Positions 42,920 to 52,139 of a DNA stretch of 64,000 bases are shown here, piece after piece (the stretch's first letter is position 1; every line of letters starts with the position of its first letter). Position numbers and translations under genes: made by a program. Origin of the DNA: an uncultured Lactobacillus sp. (lineage in GTDB: Bacteria; Bacillota; Bacilli; Lactobacillales; Lactobacillaceae); the NCBI RefSeq assembly GCF_902491705.1, contig NZ_CABUIW010000003.1, positions 23,578 to 87,577 on the forward strand, in the 5' to 3' direction. The notes below the pieces were generated by a model. It was not told the origin of the DNA. It did not search any database and saw only the letters and a list, made by a program, of their open reading frames with translations.

Positions 42920-43747
42920 TTAAATTACTGCTAGTGGTGTTTTCTCAGTTGGAATAGGAAAATCGCTGTTAATCAAACGCAATTCATCATCTGTTAATTT
43001 GATATTTTGAGCTTCAACATTTTCCTTCATATGCTTTACTTTAGCTGCCTTAGGAATTGATAAAACATTACCATTGCGCATTGCCCATGCCAGCATAATT
43101 TGGTGTGGCGTTACGTTATGATCACGCGCAACAATTTTTAAATTACGCGTAATGCGAATCGTATCACCCTTACCTGAATTAAATGGCGAATAACCGATAA
43201 AACTTACGTCATGCTTTTCTTGCCAATCTTGCAAGTCAAATTCGGTTCCACGCTCATTCAAATTATATAGGTCTTCATTAGCAAAACACTTATCGCCATC
43301 AGGTACCGTAAACAGTTCCTTCATGTCGCTAGTATCAAAGTTTGAAACGCCCCAATGACGAATCAAGCCTTCCTTTTTCAAGGCTTCAAGACCGCGAATA
43401 GTATCTGATAAGCGATGATTGCCGCGCCAGTGAAGTAAATATAAATCCAAATAATCTGTGCCTAATCTATCTAAACTAGCCTCCAAACTTTGGCGTTCTA
43501 GTTCTGGCGTTGCATGATAGGGATAGAATTTTGAAATCAAAAATAGTTTGCTTCTATCGTAGCCTTTAATGGCTTCACCTACCAACTTCTCGCTTTTACC
43601 TTCGCCATACATCTCGGCAGTATCGATAATGTTTATCCCGTTATCTAGTCCATAGCGAATTGCGGCTATTTCATCCTTTTTTCTCTTGGGATCCTCACCA
43701 ATATTCCATGTACCTATACCTAATCCCGTTAACTTTTCAAAATCCAT
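42920..43747 (-). CDS. Aldo/keto reductase
   Basis: A 275-residue NAD(P)H-dependent reductase of the AKR fold. The catalytic tetrad is visible: Asp in IIDTAEMYGEG with Tyr, Lys in LISKFYP and His in LLHWRG. The C-terminal cofactor segment SIPKAAKVKHMKEN is intact. It reduces carbonyl compounds; the physiological substrate is unknown. It is monocistronic and divergent from nagB. Confidence 0.9.
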   Translation of the reverse strand: MDFEKLTGLGIGTWNIGEDPKRKKDEIAAIRYGLDNGINIIDTAEMYGEGKSEKLVGEAIKGYDRSKLFLISKFYPYHATPELERQSLEASLDRLGTDYLDLYLLHWRGNHRLSDTIRGLEALKKEGLIRHWGVSNFDTSDMKELFTVPDGDKCFANEDLYNLNERGTEFDLQDWQEKHDVSFIGYSPFNSGKGDTIRITRNLKIVARDHNVTPHQIMLAWAMRNGNVLSIPKAAKVKHMKENVEAQNIKLTDDELRLINSDFPIPTEKTPLAVI

Positions 43748-43805
43748 CCTTATTCACTTCCTTTACCCAAATTTTAACATAGTTGAGAATATTTCTTTTT
43801 ACCAA

Positions 43806-43846
43806 TTGACAAAATGGTCTATTCCATTTTATAATGGACTAGACCA
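43806..43846 (+). promoter_or_regulatory. nagB promoter with two NagR/DasR-type operators
   Basis: TTGACA (43806-43811)-18 bp-TATAAT (43830-43835). TGGTCTATTCCA (43815-43826) lies in the spacer and TGGACTAGACCA (43835-43846) just after the -10. Both match the GntR-family dre/NagR consensus TGGTCTAGACCA closely and are centred 20 bp apart. Confidence 0.75.
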
Positions 43847-43866
43847 GTAAAAGAGGAGGATTTATT

Positions 43867-44586
43867 ATGAAAGTTATTGTTACAGAAAACAAAATTCAAG
43901 GTGGAGCAAAAGCATTCGAAATTTTTGAAAAGGGTATTAAAAACGGTGCTAAGGTCTTAGGCTTAGCAACTGGTTCTACCCCAGAAACTCTTTACCAAAA
44001 TTGGGTAAAAAGTGATCTTAACTGCGATAATCTTACTAGTATCAACCTTGATGAATATGTAGGCTTAACACCTGATAATCCTCAAAGTTATCACTACTTC
44101 ATGCAAAAGCATTTATTCGACAAGAAGCCATTCAAGAAGACTTATGTTCCTGATGGTATGGCAAAAGACATTCCTGCTTTTTGTAAAGAATACGATCAAA
44201 TCATCAAAGACAACCCTATCGACATCCAATTATTAGGTATCGGTAGAAACGGTCACATTGCCTTCAACGAACCAGGTACCCCATTTGATATTGGTACTCA
44301 CGAAGTTAAATTGACCGAAAACACTATTAAAGCTAATGCTCGCTTCTTCGACAATGAAGACGAAGTGCCAAAGAGTGCTATCTGCATGGGTACTGCTAAC
44401 ATTATGCAATCTAAGAAGATCGTTTTGATGGCCTTTGGCGAAAAGAAAGCTCACGCTATCAAGGAAATGATCGAAGGCCCTATTACTGAAGAAGTTCCTG
44501 CATCAATTTTACAAAAGCACCCAGATGTAACTGTTATCGTTGATAAATCTGCTGCTCAAGAATTAGACGACAAATACAAGAACTAA
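43867..44586 (+). CDS. nagB: Glucosamine-6-phosphate deaminase NagB
   Basis: A 239-residue enzyme converting glucosamine-6-phosphate to fructose-6-phosphate and ammonia. Motifs: GLATGSTPETLY (phosphate loop), NLDEYVGL (catalytic Asp) and GIGRNGHIAFNEPG. The length fits the short Firmicute form lacking the C-terminal allosteric tail of E. coli NagB. AGAGGAGGA ribosome site. The two upstream NagR-like operators imply induction by amino sugars. Confidence 0.95.
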   Translation: MKVIVTENKIQGGAKAFEIFEKGIKNGAKVLGLATGSTPETLYQNWVKSDLNCDNLTSINLDEYVGLTPDNPQSYHYFMQKHLFDKKPFKKTYVPDGMAKDIPAFCKEYDQIIKDNPIDIQLLGIGRNGHIAFNEPGTPFDIGTHEVKLTENTIKANARFFDNEDEVPKSAICMGTANIMQSKKIVLMAFGEKKAHAIKEMIEGPITEEVPASILQKHPDVTVIVDKSAAQELDDKYKN

Positions 44587-44607
44587 AGTACATTTATTTT
44601 AATTAAA

Positions 44608-44653
44608 AAAGTCAATCAAACTCACACACATAGTAAGTTTGATTGACTTTTTG
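44608..44653 (+). terminator. Terminator after nagB
   Basis: A 15-bp stem AAAGTCAATCAAACT/AGTTTGATTGACTTT with T5. Confidence 0.85.
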
Positions 44654-44693
44654 CTTTGGGTACTAAAAATTCAAAAGAAATATAAAGTCAGAT

Positions 44694-45008
44694 TTACTTT
44701 ATATTTCCTTTTCTTAATTCTTTATGTGTCACAATAGTAGTGAATCTAATAGTACCTTTCTTTTCAATTTTATAATATACAACCAAAAGATCATCCAAAA
44801 CATGATACTCATTAAATCCTGTCCATGGCGCATCTTTTAATGGATGATCGTCGTATTCTTCAGGTAATACTCCATTATTACGTAATTCAATCATTGAGTA
44901 TTTAATAGATTCTATGGCATCTTTCACTTCATCATCCGTCAAGGCAAAATATTTATTTAAATTAGCAAGTCTTTTATCAAATAATTTGGTTGTCTTGATT
45001 ATATACAT
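44694..45008 (-). CDS. YafQ/RelE-family toxin (type II TA)
   Basis: A 104-residue mRNA-interferase-type toxin. The pattern FDKRLANLNKY, HPLKDAPWTGFNEYHVLDDLLVVYYKIE and the final THKELRKG matches the YafQ branch of RelE toxins, which cut mRNA in the ribosome. It starts two bases after the antitoxin stop. The chain is full length and intact. Confidence 0.88.
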   Translation of the reverse strand: MYIIKTTKLFDKRLANLNKYFALTDDEVKDAIESIKYSMIELRNNGVLPEEYDDHPLKDAPWTGFNEYHVLDDLLVVYYKIEKKGTIRFTTIVTHKELRKGNIK

Positions 45009-45010
45009 TT

Positions 45011-45310
45011 TTACATACCCAATTTTTTAAAATACTCATTGATATCTTTTACTTCATGATCAGAATCTGGAATAAGTCCCTTTTCAATGGCTAATTCACG
45101 AATCATTTCAGTTTTACTTTCTTCGTCTAAGACATCAGTCTTTTTATCTGGAATTACCTCTACTTTAAAAGGAATTCCTTGTTCTCTTACAACTCTAGCA
45201 ACATACATATTAAGTAATGCAGAAGAAGTAGTCCCTAATTTCTCTGCTACTTTATTAAATTCTTCTTTATTAGATTTGTCAGTTTTAAAATTCATAGAAA
45301 CTGTGGTCAT
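45011..45310 (-). CDS. RelB/DinJ-family antitoxin
   Basis: A 99-residue antitoxin with an N-terminal ribbon-helix-helix (TTVSMNFKTDKSNKEEFNKVAEKLGTT) and an acidic tail that would wrap the toxin. It neutralises the following YafQ-type toxin and represses the operon. AAGGAGGG site; the AT-rich leader contains TATATAAATTATATA, a likely operator. Region 45311-45533 holds nothing else that I can support. Confidence 0.88.
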   Translation of the reverse strand: MTTVSMNFKTDKSNKEEFNKVAEKLGTTSSALLNMYVARVVREQGIPFKVEVIPDKKTDVLDEESKTEMIRELAIEKGLIPDSDHEVKDINEYFKKLGM

Positions 45311-45533
45311 AATTAACCCTCCTTATATAAATTATATACAAAAACTATATCATATTTACCGTAATATAATACTTTTTATAATCTAATTACTGAACAAGAA
45401 TATTCAACACATAAAAAATAATGTTCAAATCTATTGACTTTTCCGCGTGAAACAGAATTTAAAAATTACTTGTGACACACAACATCTCGTATTAAAATAT
45501 CTAATTGTCCATATCTAGTATTTAAGAAAGAAT

Positions 45534-46181
45534 GTGATTCAAGTTATTGTTTTAAGTGGGCCAATTGGAGCCGGTAAATCCAGTTTAACCAGTATTTTAG
45601 CTGAGCATTTAGGTACGCAAGCCTTCTACGAAGGTGTTGACAGCAACCCTGTATTGCCACTCTACTACAAGGATATGAAGCGTTACACCTTCTTGCTCAA
45701 TACTTACTTACTCAACCACCGTTTGGCACAAATTAACCAAGCTATTAAAGAAAAGAACAGCGTTTCTGACCGTTCTATTTATGAAGATGCATTGTTTTTC
45801 AAAATGAACGCTGACAGCAAGGTCGCTGATCCTACAGAATTTAAGATCTACGATGATTTGCTTGAAAACATGATGGAAGATACACCAGGCAATCCAAGTA
45901 AGAAACCTGACTTGTTAATCTACATTCATGTTTCACTTGATACCATGCTTTCTAGAATCAAGAAGCGCGGTAGATCTTTTGAACAGATTAGTACTGATCC
46001 TGGCTTAAAGGATTACTATGCTCGACTTTTGAAATACTACGAGCCTTGGTACAAGAACTACAATGCATCTCCTAAGATGATGATTGACGGCAACAAGCTT
46101 GACTTCGTCACCAACATGGATGCTCAACGAGAAGTATTAAAAGAAATTGACGATAAGTTGCACCAAATCGGTAACTTATAA
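45534..46181 (+). CDS. dak: Deoxyadenosine kinase subunit (dAK)
   Basis: A 215-residue deoxynucleoside kinase. P-loop GPIGAGKSS, the ERS-like DRSIYEDALFF motif, LID RIKKRGRSFEQ and the C-terminal ASPKMMIDG. With the next gene it forms the dAK/dGK heterodimer described in lactobacilli, which salvages deoxyadenosine and deoxyguanosine. The start is GTG at 45534 with a weak AAGAAAG site; no better start is in frame. The protein aligns along its whole length with the next one. Confidence 0.9.
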   Translation: MIQVIVLSGPIGAGKSSLTSILAEHLGTQAFYEGVDSNPVLPLYYKDMKRYTFLLNTYLLNHRLAQINQAIKEKNSVSDRSIYEDALFFKMNADSKVADPTEFKIYDDLLENMMEDTPGNPSKKPDLLIYIHVSLDTMLSRIKKRGRSFEQISTDPGLKDYYARLLKYYEPWYKNYNASPKMMIDGNKLDFVTNMDAQREVLKEIDDKLHQIGNL

Positions 46182-46206
46182 ATAGAAATAAAAAAGAAGG
46201 AACGTG

Positions 46207-46893
46207 ATGACAGTTATTGTTTTAAGCGGGCCAATTGGAGCCGGTAAATCCAGTTTAACAGGTATTTTATCCAAATATTTAGGAACCAAGCCATTCTACG
46301 AAAGTGTTGATGACAACCCAGTCTTGCCACTCTTCTACGCTGATCCTGAAAAATACGCATTCTTATTGCAAGTATATTTCTTGAATACACGCTTTCACAG
46401 TATCAAAGACGCTCTTACTCAAGATAATAACGTGCTAGATCGTTCTATCTATGAAGACGCACTCTTCTTCCAAATGAACGCCGACATCGGTCGTGCTACT
46501 TCTGAAGAAGTTGATACTTACTATGAACTCTTACACAACATGATGGATGAATTAGACAGAATGCCTAAGAAGAATCCAGACTTGCTTGTTCACATCAACG
46601 TTTCATACGACACAATGATCAAGAGAATTCAAAAACGTGGCCGTCCATATGAACAATTAAGCTATGATTCAACTTTGGAAGACTACTACAAGAGATTGCT
46701 TCGCTACTACAAGCCTTGGTATGAGAAGTATGATTACTCACCAAAGATGGAAATTGATGGTGATAAATACGACTTCATGTCTTCTGAAGAAGATCGTGAA
46801 ATTGTTCTTGATCAAATCGTTGATAAATTAAAAGAAGTTGGCAAATTGCCAATGGACTGGGACAAATCAACCGATATTAGAATCGAAGCATAA
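46207..46893 (+). CDS. dgk: Deoxyguanosine kinase subunit (dGK)
   Basis: A 228-residue paralogue of the preceding kinase, with GPIGAGKSS, LDRSIYEDALFF and RIQKRGRPYEQ. It begins 25 bp after dak, with AAGGA before the ATG; an adjacent GTG at 46204 is possible. The first ~50 bases of the two genes are almost identical at DNA level, a trace of the tandem duplication. Known homologues phosphorylate deoxyguanosine as part of a heterodimer. Confidence 0.9.
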   Translation: MTVIVLSGPIGAGKSSLTGILSKYLGTKPFYESVDDNPVLPLFYADPEKYAFLLQVYFLNTRFHSIKDALTQDNNVLDRSIYEDALFFQMNADIGRATSEEVDTYYELLHNMMDELDRMPKKNPDLLVHINVSYDTMIKRIQKRGRPYEQLSYDSTLEDYYKRLLRYYKPWYEKYDYSPKMEIDGDKYDFMSSEEDREIVLDQIVDKLKEVGKLPMDWDKSTDIRIEA

Positions 46894-46910
46894 TTTCCCA
46901 GGGAATATCA

Positions 46911-46939
46911 AAATAGCTAGGACAACCGTCCTAGCTATT
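46911..46939. terminator. Bidirectional terminator
   Basis: Stem AAATAGCTAGGAC/GTCCTAGCTATTT with AACC loop, between dgk and the convergent Cof gene. Confidence 0.85.
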
Positions 46940-46941
46940 TT

Positions 46942-47742
46942 TTATTTCAAATTTTCTAACACTTTGGCAATACCATCATGATTATTATCTAAAGTAATAT
47001 TTTCTGGTTTAAATTCTTTCTTTAGATCATCTGGAGCATTACCCATCAAATATGGATGTCCTACTGCTTTCAACATTTCTTCATCGTTATAGTTATCACC
47101 AAAGGCAATGCAATCTTTGAGTGATACGCCGTATTCTTGCGCCACAATTTCAATCGCACTCTTTTTGCTTACACCTTTTAGTACAATTTCAAGCAAATTT
47201 GGTGAAGACTTTACAAAGGCAAGATCATTATATTTAGCAGACAATTCTTTCTGCATACGGTCCAATTCTTCTGGTTTACCCATGATCAAACCTTTGTGGA
47301 CACCTTGCAATTTAGCAATTTGATCAATTGTCGTCTTGGTTGACTTCACATCAACAATGGATTCTTCTTTTTTGATCCAATCACTTTCCTTAGTTGAGCT
47401 GTACCACACGTAGCCACTATAAATGTTCCAAGCCGTGCCATTATCTTGCTCTTCAACATAACGGCAGATTTCAGCAGCTTTTTTGGCATCAAAAAAGCGC
47501 GTAATAAGTGCTCTCCCAGTCTCATCTAATGCTAGTGCACCATTATAAGCAATCATCGGAAAGACTGTAAGAACCTGCCCTGCAGCCGTCATGATTCCTT
47601 TGGGAAGACGACCTGAAGTTGGAATAAAAATATTTCCATTAATAATTTGTCTTCTAATCGCATCACGCGTTTTAGGCGTTACCTTTAATTCATCATTAAT
47701 TAGCGTGCCATCGATATCTGAAAAAATAAGTTTTGCGGACAT
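46942..47742 (-). CDS. Cof-type HAD phosphatase
   Basis: A 266-residue haloacid-dehalogenase hydrolase with a type IIB cap. Motif I FSDIDGTLI (nucleophile Asp), motif II TSGR, motif IV IAFGDNYNDEEML. These cytosolic enzymes dephosphorylate sugar phosphates or flavin/pyridoxal compounds; the specific substrate cannot be told. AAGGGTGA site before the ATG. Confidence 0.9.
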   Translation of the reverse strand: MSAKLIFSDIDGTLINDELKVTPKTRDAIRRQIINGNIFIPTSGRLPKGIMTAAGQVLTVFPMIAYNGALALDETGRALITRFFDAKKAAEICRYVEEQDNGTAWNIYSGYVWYSSTKESDWIKKEESIVDVKSTKTTIDQIAKLQGVHKGLIMGKPEELDRMQKELSAKYNDLAFVKSSPNLLEIVLKGVSKKSAIEIVAQEYGVSLKDCIAFGDNYNDEEMLKAVGHPYLMGNAPDDLKKEFKPENITLDNNHDGIAKVLENLK

Positions 47743-47876
47743 TTTTTCACCCTTAATCTGTTCAATTTCTATAATTTAAGAATAATGCTAAAAATCTAAG
47801 ATTGAAAGTAATTTAATGCTTTAAACCTAGTTTTATGTAGCAAATTATAATAAATAGCTATAGCTTTCCAATAATA

Positions 47877-47949
47877 ATTCGTGTTTACAATTTTAGACAT
47901 CAATGCTAAAGTATAAGAGTTGCTTTTTTAAAATAAAAACACGAACATT
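47877..47949. promoter_or_regulatory. Pair of inverted PurR-like boxes upstream of purine permease
   Basis: ATTCGTGTTTAC (47877-47888) and AAAACACGAACATT (47936-47949) face each other and approach the PurBox AWWWCCGAACWWT. They resemble elements upstream of bmpA. Confidence 0.35.
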
Positions 47950-47967
47950 TCTTTGGAGAGAGAATTT

Positions 47968-49275
47968 ATGGATTTTATTAGAAAATATTTTCAACTAGAT
48001 AAGTATCACACTAGCATTAAAGTTGAATTTATTGCTGGTTTAACTACTTTTATCAGTATGTCTTATATTTTGTTTGTTAACCCTAGCGTTTTAGGTGCCA
48101 GTGGCATGAACACCGGCGCTGTCTTTACCGCTACTGCTTTAGCCAGTGCGCTTGGTACTGCTATTATGGGTATTGTTGCTAACTACCCAATCGGTGAAGC
48201 ACCTGCGCTTGGTATTAACGCATTCTTTGCTTACACAGTTTGTGTGGGAATGCATGTTTCATGGGAAACAGCTTTAGCCAGCGTTTTTGTTGCATCAATC
48301 ATCTTTATTTTGATCACTTTATTCAAATTACGTGAAAAGATCATTGATTCAATCCCAGCTGATTTGAAGTTCGCCATCTCATCAGGTATTGGTTTATTCA
48401 TTGCTTTCTTGGGTCTTCAAAACGGTAAATTAATCGTTGCAAATAAATCAACTTTGGTAGGCCTTGGCTCACTTCACGATCCTCTTGTTTGGATCACCAT
48501 TTTTGGTTTGCTTGTAACTGTTATCTTGATGATCTTGGGCGTTCCTGGTGCCATCTTTATCGGTATGGTTTTGGCTGCTATTTTTGGTATTTGTACTGGT
48601 CAAATCGCATTGCCACACAAGGTTATTTCAACTGCTCCAAGTTTAGCTCCTACTTTTGGTCAAGCTATCTTCCACGTAAAGGATATTAATTCTGTTCAAA
48701 TGTGGGTTGTTGTCTTAACATTCTTGCTTGTTACCTTCTTTGATACTGCCGGTACTTTAATCGGACTTGCTCAACAAGCCGGCTTCATGAAAGACAACAA
48801 GATGCCTAGAGTTGGTAAGGCTTTAGCTGCTGACTCAAGTGCCATGGCTGTTGGTTCAATCTTAGGTACTTCACCAGTTGGTGCGTTCGTTGAATCAAGT
48901 GCCGGTATTGCCGTTGGTGGTAGAACCGGTTTGACCGCTGTCTTTGTAGCAATTTTCTTCTTGATCTCAATGATCTTTAGTCCACTTTTAGGTGTATTTA
49001 CTAGTCAAGTTACTGCACCAGCTTTAATCATTGTTGGTGTCTTGATGGCACAAAATACTGCACATATTCACTGGAACAAGTTGGAAATTGCGGTACCTGC
49101 ATTCTTGATCATCTTAGGGATGCCACTTACCTACTCAATTTCTGATGGTTTATCATGGGGTATGATCACTTACCCAATTTGTATGCTTGCTGCTAAGCGT
49201 GGCAAGGAAGTTAGCCCGATGATGTGGGTACTGTTCTTCGTATTCATCATCTTCCTGTGGGTACTGAACTTTTAA
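47968..49275 (+). CDS. NCS2/AzgA-family purine permease 1
   Basis: A 435-residue transporter with about 13 helices. AzgA-type signatures: LTTFISMSYILFVNPSVL, YPIGEAPALGINAFFAY, GLFIAFLGLQNG, LLVTFFDTAGTLIGL and GTSPVGAFVESSAGIAVGGRTGLTAV. Members import hypoxanthine, guanine or adenine with H+. ATG 47968 with GGAGAGAG is preferred over TTG 47953. It is one of three paralogues within 6 kb; the specificity of each is unknown. Confidence 0.92.
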   Translation: MDFIRKYFQLDKYHTSIKVEFIAGLTTFISMSYILFVNPSVLGASGMNTGAVFTATALASALGTAIMGIVANYPIGEAPALGINAFFAYTVCVGMHVSWETALASVFVASIIFILITLFKLREKIIDSIPADLKFAISSGIGLFIAFLGLQNGKLIVANKSTLVGLGSLHDPLVWITIFGLLVTVILMILGVPGAIFIGMVLAAIFGICTGQIALPHKVISTAPSLAPTFGQAIFHVKDINSVQMWVVVLTFLLVTFFDTAGTLIGLAQQAGFMKDNKMPRVGKALAADSSAMAVGSILGTSPVGAFVESSAGIAVGGRTGLTAVFVAIFFLISMIFSPLLGVFTSQVTAPALIIVGVLMAQNTAHIHWNKLEIAVPAFLIILGMPLTYSISDGLSWGMITYPICMLAAKRGKEVSPMMWVLFFVFIIFLWVLNF

Positions 49276-49289
49276 ATAAATAATATGGA

Positions 49290-49321
49290 AAAAGATCAGC
49301 TTTTTACGGCTGATCTTTTTT
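49290..49321. terminator. Bidirectional terminator
   Basis: Stem AAAAGATCAGC/GCTGATCTTTT between permease 1 and the convergent membrane protein gene. Confidence 0.85.
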
Positions 49322-49798
49322 ATTGGCATCATTAACAAAATATTGATACAGGTAACCAATTGCAGATAAGAGGAGATATAACCCCACCATCAAAGTAAGT
49401 GTCTTGTATTCCCAGCTATTAGATGTCATAACATTACCAAAGCTGAAGATGGAATAGACTATGCTAGCTAGAAACAATATTATTGAAGTTATTATTAAAT
49501 GCTTTTCATTGTAAGCAATATATGCTTCATTGAAAAATGAATATCCGCTGAAAACATATACACTAATAAATACTGGTGCCAGTAATAAAAAAATAGATTC
49601 TATTTTGAAATTAAAGATGTCCACCATGTATAAGAGTGCCAGATTGATAATGACCATGGTAAAAAAAGCATATTTATATCCACGATTACGAATAGCTTGC
49701 TGTCGTTTGTCATATCTACTTTTATCCTTATTCATAAATAAAGACAAAAAAATAATTATAAGAGAAATTATGAAAATTATTACAGTTAATGCTTCCAT
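49304..49798 (-). CDS. Small integral membrane protein downstream of MerR gene
   Basis: A 164-residue protein with about five hydrophobic segments; the loop KDKSRYDKRQQAIRNRGY is strongly basic. It is not assigned to a family. The start at 49798 has GGGAG eight bases upstream; the longer frame to 49807 begins with GTG inside that region. It lies 58 bp after the MerR gene on the same strand, so it is a likely target or partner of that regulator. Its end overlaps the terminator hairpin. Confidence 0.6.
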   Translation of the reverse strand: MEALTVIIFIISLIIIFLSLFMNKDKSRYDKRQQAIRNRGYKYAFFTMVIINLALLYMVDIFNFKIESIFLLLAPVFISVYVFSGYSFFNEAYIAYNEKHLIITSIILFLASIVYSIFSFGNVMTSNSWEYKTLTLMVGLYLLLSAIGYLYQYFVNDANKKDQP

Positions 49799-49855
49799 AT
49801 TGAGCACTCCCTTTCTTGCTTTTATTATACGTCAGGCAATATTTCCTAGGGAATA

Positions 49856-50587
49856 TTATCGAACTGTTTCTAAGCAATATGATTTCTTATGGCAATTTGG
49901 GCAACGCAATTTTCTAGTATGTGGTGTATGCGCCGCAAACATAAATTTTATAAGCTCAGGTACAAACTTGTAATTGCAATTTGGACAAATATAAGCCACT
50001 TTTTGATAGTAGTTTTTAAGCACAACAACACATAAAATTACCAAAATTACTGCTAAAACAGCTGCTGCAATATATCCTGCAGTATTCATTCCATTAATGA
50101 AAAAGTATGCTGCAATGGCCATTCCAATTAATTCAATAGTGATAATTACTGCAGATAATTTCCACATGTATCGCGTTAATTCTTTGTATCTAGTTTCATT
50201 ATTCATGATTTTCGTAATGTCAGTAACTTCTTCAATGTTATTAGGTTTATTCAATATTTTTTGTAATTGCTCTATTTTCTTATTTTGTTCTTCTAATTTT
50301 TGGATCTCTTCTTTATTCCTTTTCAACTGCTCTTTCAGTAATAATTCAATTAATCGTTCACCATTTTGATCTTCAAAAATCTTCTGAATATCCTTTAGCG
50401 AAAAGCCTAGATCCTTTAAAAAGATAATTAATTTTAACTGCTTTACTTGTTTAGCCGAGTACATCCGATAACCATTTTCACCAACGTTGCTTGGTTTAAC
50501 TAAACCTTTTTGATCATAGTAGCGAATGGTTCTAGTGGTTATATTTAGCTGCTTGGCCAATTCTCCGATTGTATATTCTTCTGACAT
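49856..50587 (-). CDS. MerR-family regulator with membrane and zinc-ribbon C-terminus
   Basis: A 243-residue protein. Residues 1-75 are a MerR winged helix (YTIGELAKQLNITTRTIRYYDQKGLVKP). A coiled coil follows (~80-120, KRNKEEIQKLEEQNKKIEQL). Two membrane helices span ~140-190. A C-terminal zinc ribbon has CPNC (~198) and CPNC (~228). This architecture would tether a DNA-binding dimer to the membrane. The signal sensed is unknown. GGTGAG ribosome site. Confidence 0.85.
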   Translation of the reverse strand: MSEEYTIGELAKQLNITTRTIRYYDQKGLVKPSNVGENGYRMYSAKQVKQLKLIIFLKDLGFSLKDIQKIFEDQNGERLIELLLKEQLKRNKEEIQKLEEQNKKIEQLQKILNKPNNIEEVTDITKIMNNETRYKELTRYMWKLSAVIITIELIGMAIAAYFFINGMNTAGYIAAAVLAVILVILCVVVLKNYYQKVAYICPNCNYKFVPELIKFMFAAHTPHTRKLRCPNCHKKSYCLETVR

Positions 50588-50767
50588 TACTTTCTCACCT
50601 CACACTTTTAATATACGGGTTTACGCTGGGTTAAAGTCAATGAAAAACGGAATATTCCTAAAAAACACCCAAAAAGCAAATATTTTGCACTTTTTCTATT
50701 GAAATTATTAACAATAGAAGTATAATTTTAATTGAATGTTCACATTATACAATTTTTGGAGGACTAA

Positions 50768-52075
50768 ATGAACGCAATCAGTAATTTCTTTCATTTAAAA
50801 GAGAACAATACCTCTTTTAAAACTGAATTATTAGCCGGATTGACTACTTTCGTAAGTATGTCATACATCCTTTTCGTTAACCCTAACGTTTTGGGTGCCA
50901 GCGGTATGGATAAAGGTGTATTGTTCACAGTAACTGCACTCTCAGCTGCCTTTACTTGTATCGTTATGGGACTTATCGCTAACTATCCAATCGCTTCAGC
51001 CCCAACTTTAGGTTTGAACGCATTCTTCACTTACACCGTATGTCTTGGAATGCACGTAAAATGGCAAACAGCTTTAGCCGCAGTTTTCGTTGCATCTATT
51101 CTCTTCATTTTACTTACTGTATTTAAAGTACGTGAAATGATTATCGATGCAATTCCTGCTGACATTAAATACGCCATCTCTGCTGGTATTGGTTTATTCA
51201 TCGCCTTTATCGGTTTACAAGGTGGTAAGTTGATTCAAAACAGTGACTCAACTTTAGTTACTATCGGTAGCCTTAACAATCCTACAGTTTGGATCACTAT
51301 TTTCGGTTTAATCGTTACCATCTTCTTAATGATTGCCCGTGTTCCTGGTGCCATCTTCATCGGTATGATTATCGCAGCTATTTTTGGTGTTGTGATCGGT
51401 CAAATTCCAATGCCTAAAGGTATTGTTTCTTCAATTCCAAGTATTGCTCCAACTTTTGGTCAAGCAATCTTCCACATCGGCGACATTAACACTGTTCAAA
51501 TGTGGGTTGTTGTCTTCACTTTCTTATTAGTAACCTTCTTTGATACTACTGGTACTTTAATCGGTTTGGTTCAACAAGCTGGTCTTATGAAAGACAACAA
51601 GATGCCACGTGCCGGTGAAGCCTTAGCTGCCGATTCATCAGGTATGCTTGTTGGTTCAGTTCTTGGTACTTCACCAGTTGGTGCATTCGTTGAATCAAGT
51701 TCGGGTATCGCTGTTGGTGGTAAAACTGGTTTAACTGCAGTTTGGGTTGGTATCTTCTTCCTTATTTCTACAATCTTTAGTCCAATCTTAAGTATCTTTA
51801 CTACCCAAGTAACTGCACCAGCCTTAATCATCGTCGGAGTACTTATGGCCGAAAACTTAGCTCACGTACATTGGACTAACCTTGAAATCGCCATTCCATG
51901 TTTCCTTATTGCAATCGGAATGCCTCTTACATACTCTATTTCAGACGGTTTAGGTTGGGGAATCATTGTCTACCCTGTCTCAATGATCGCAGCTAAGCGT
52001 TTCAAAGAAATAACGCCAATGATGTGGATTCTATTTGTGGTATTCATCATCTACTACGTTGTTTTGAATGTTTAA
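50768..52075 (+). CDS. NCS2/AzgA-family purine permease 2
   Basis: A 435-residue paralogue of the permease at 47968, same length and motifs (LTTFVSMSYILFVNPNVL, NYPIASAPTLGLNAFF, GTSPVGAFVESSSGIAVGG). GGAGG before the ATG. It has its own terminator (52107-52139) and is intact. Sequence differences in the substrate-site helices suggest a different purine preference, but this cannot be assigned. Confidence 0.92.
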   Translation: MNAISNFFHLKENNTSFKTELLAGLTTFVSMSYILFVNPNVLGASGMDKGVLFTVTALSAAFTCIVMGLIANYPIASAPTLGLNAFFTYTVCLGMHVKWQTALAAVFVASILFILLTVFKVREMIIDAIPADIKYAISAGIGLFIAFIGLQGGKLIQNSDSTLVTIGSLNNPTVWITIFGLIVTIFLMIARVPGAIFIGMIIAAIFGVVIGQIPMPKGIVSSIPSIAPTFGQAIFHIGDINTVQMWVVVFTFLLVTFFDTTGTLIGLVQQAGLMKDNKMPRAGEALAADSSGMLVGSVLGTSPVGAFVESSSGIAVGGKTGLTAVWVGIFFLISTIFSPILSIFTTQVTAPALIIVGVLMAENLAHVHWTNLEIAIPCFLIAIGMPLTYSISDGLGWGIIVYPVSMIAAKRFKEITPMMWILFVVFIIYYVVLNV

Positions 52076-52106
52076 TCTCTTAAGTATAAATATATAAAAT
52101 ATCTCC

Positions 52107-52139
52107 AAAAGCCAAGTGGTAATTGCCACTTGGCTTTTT
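52107..52139 (+). terminator. Terminator after permease 2
   Basis: A 13-bp stem AAAAGCCAAGTGG/CCACTTGGCTTTT with T5. Confidence 0.88.

Noticed and set aside
46894..46905. Recurring TTTCCC(A/T)GGGAA-like palindromes (also near 19213, 29484, 49842)
   Set aside because: Several copies occur both in genes and between them, on no consistent strand or position. Without a background count I cannot claim enrichment.
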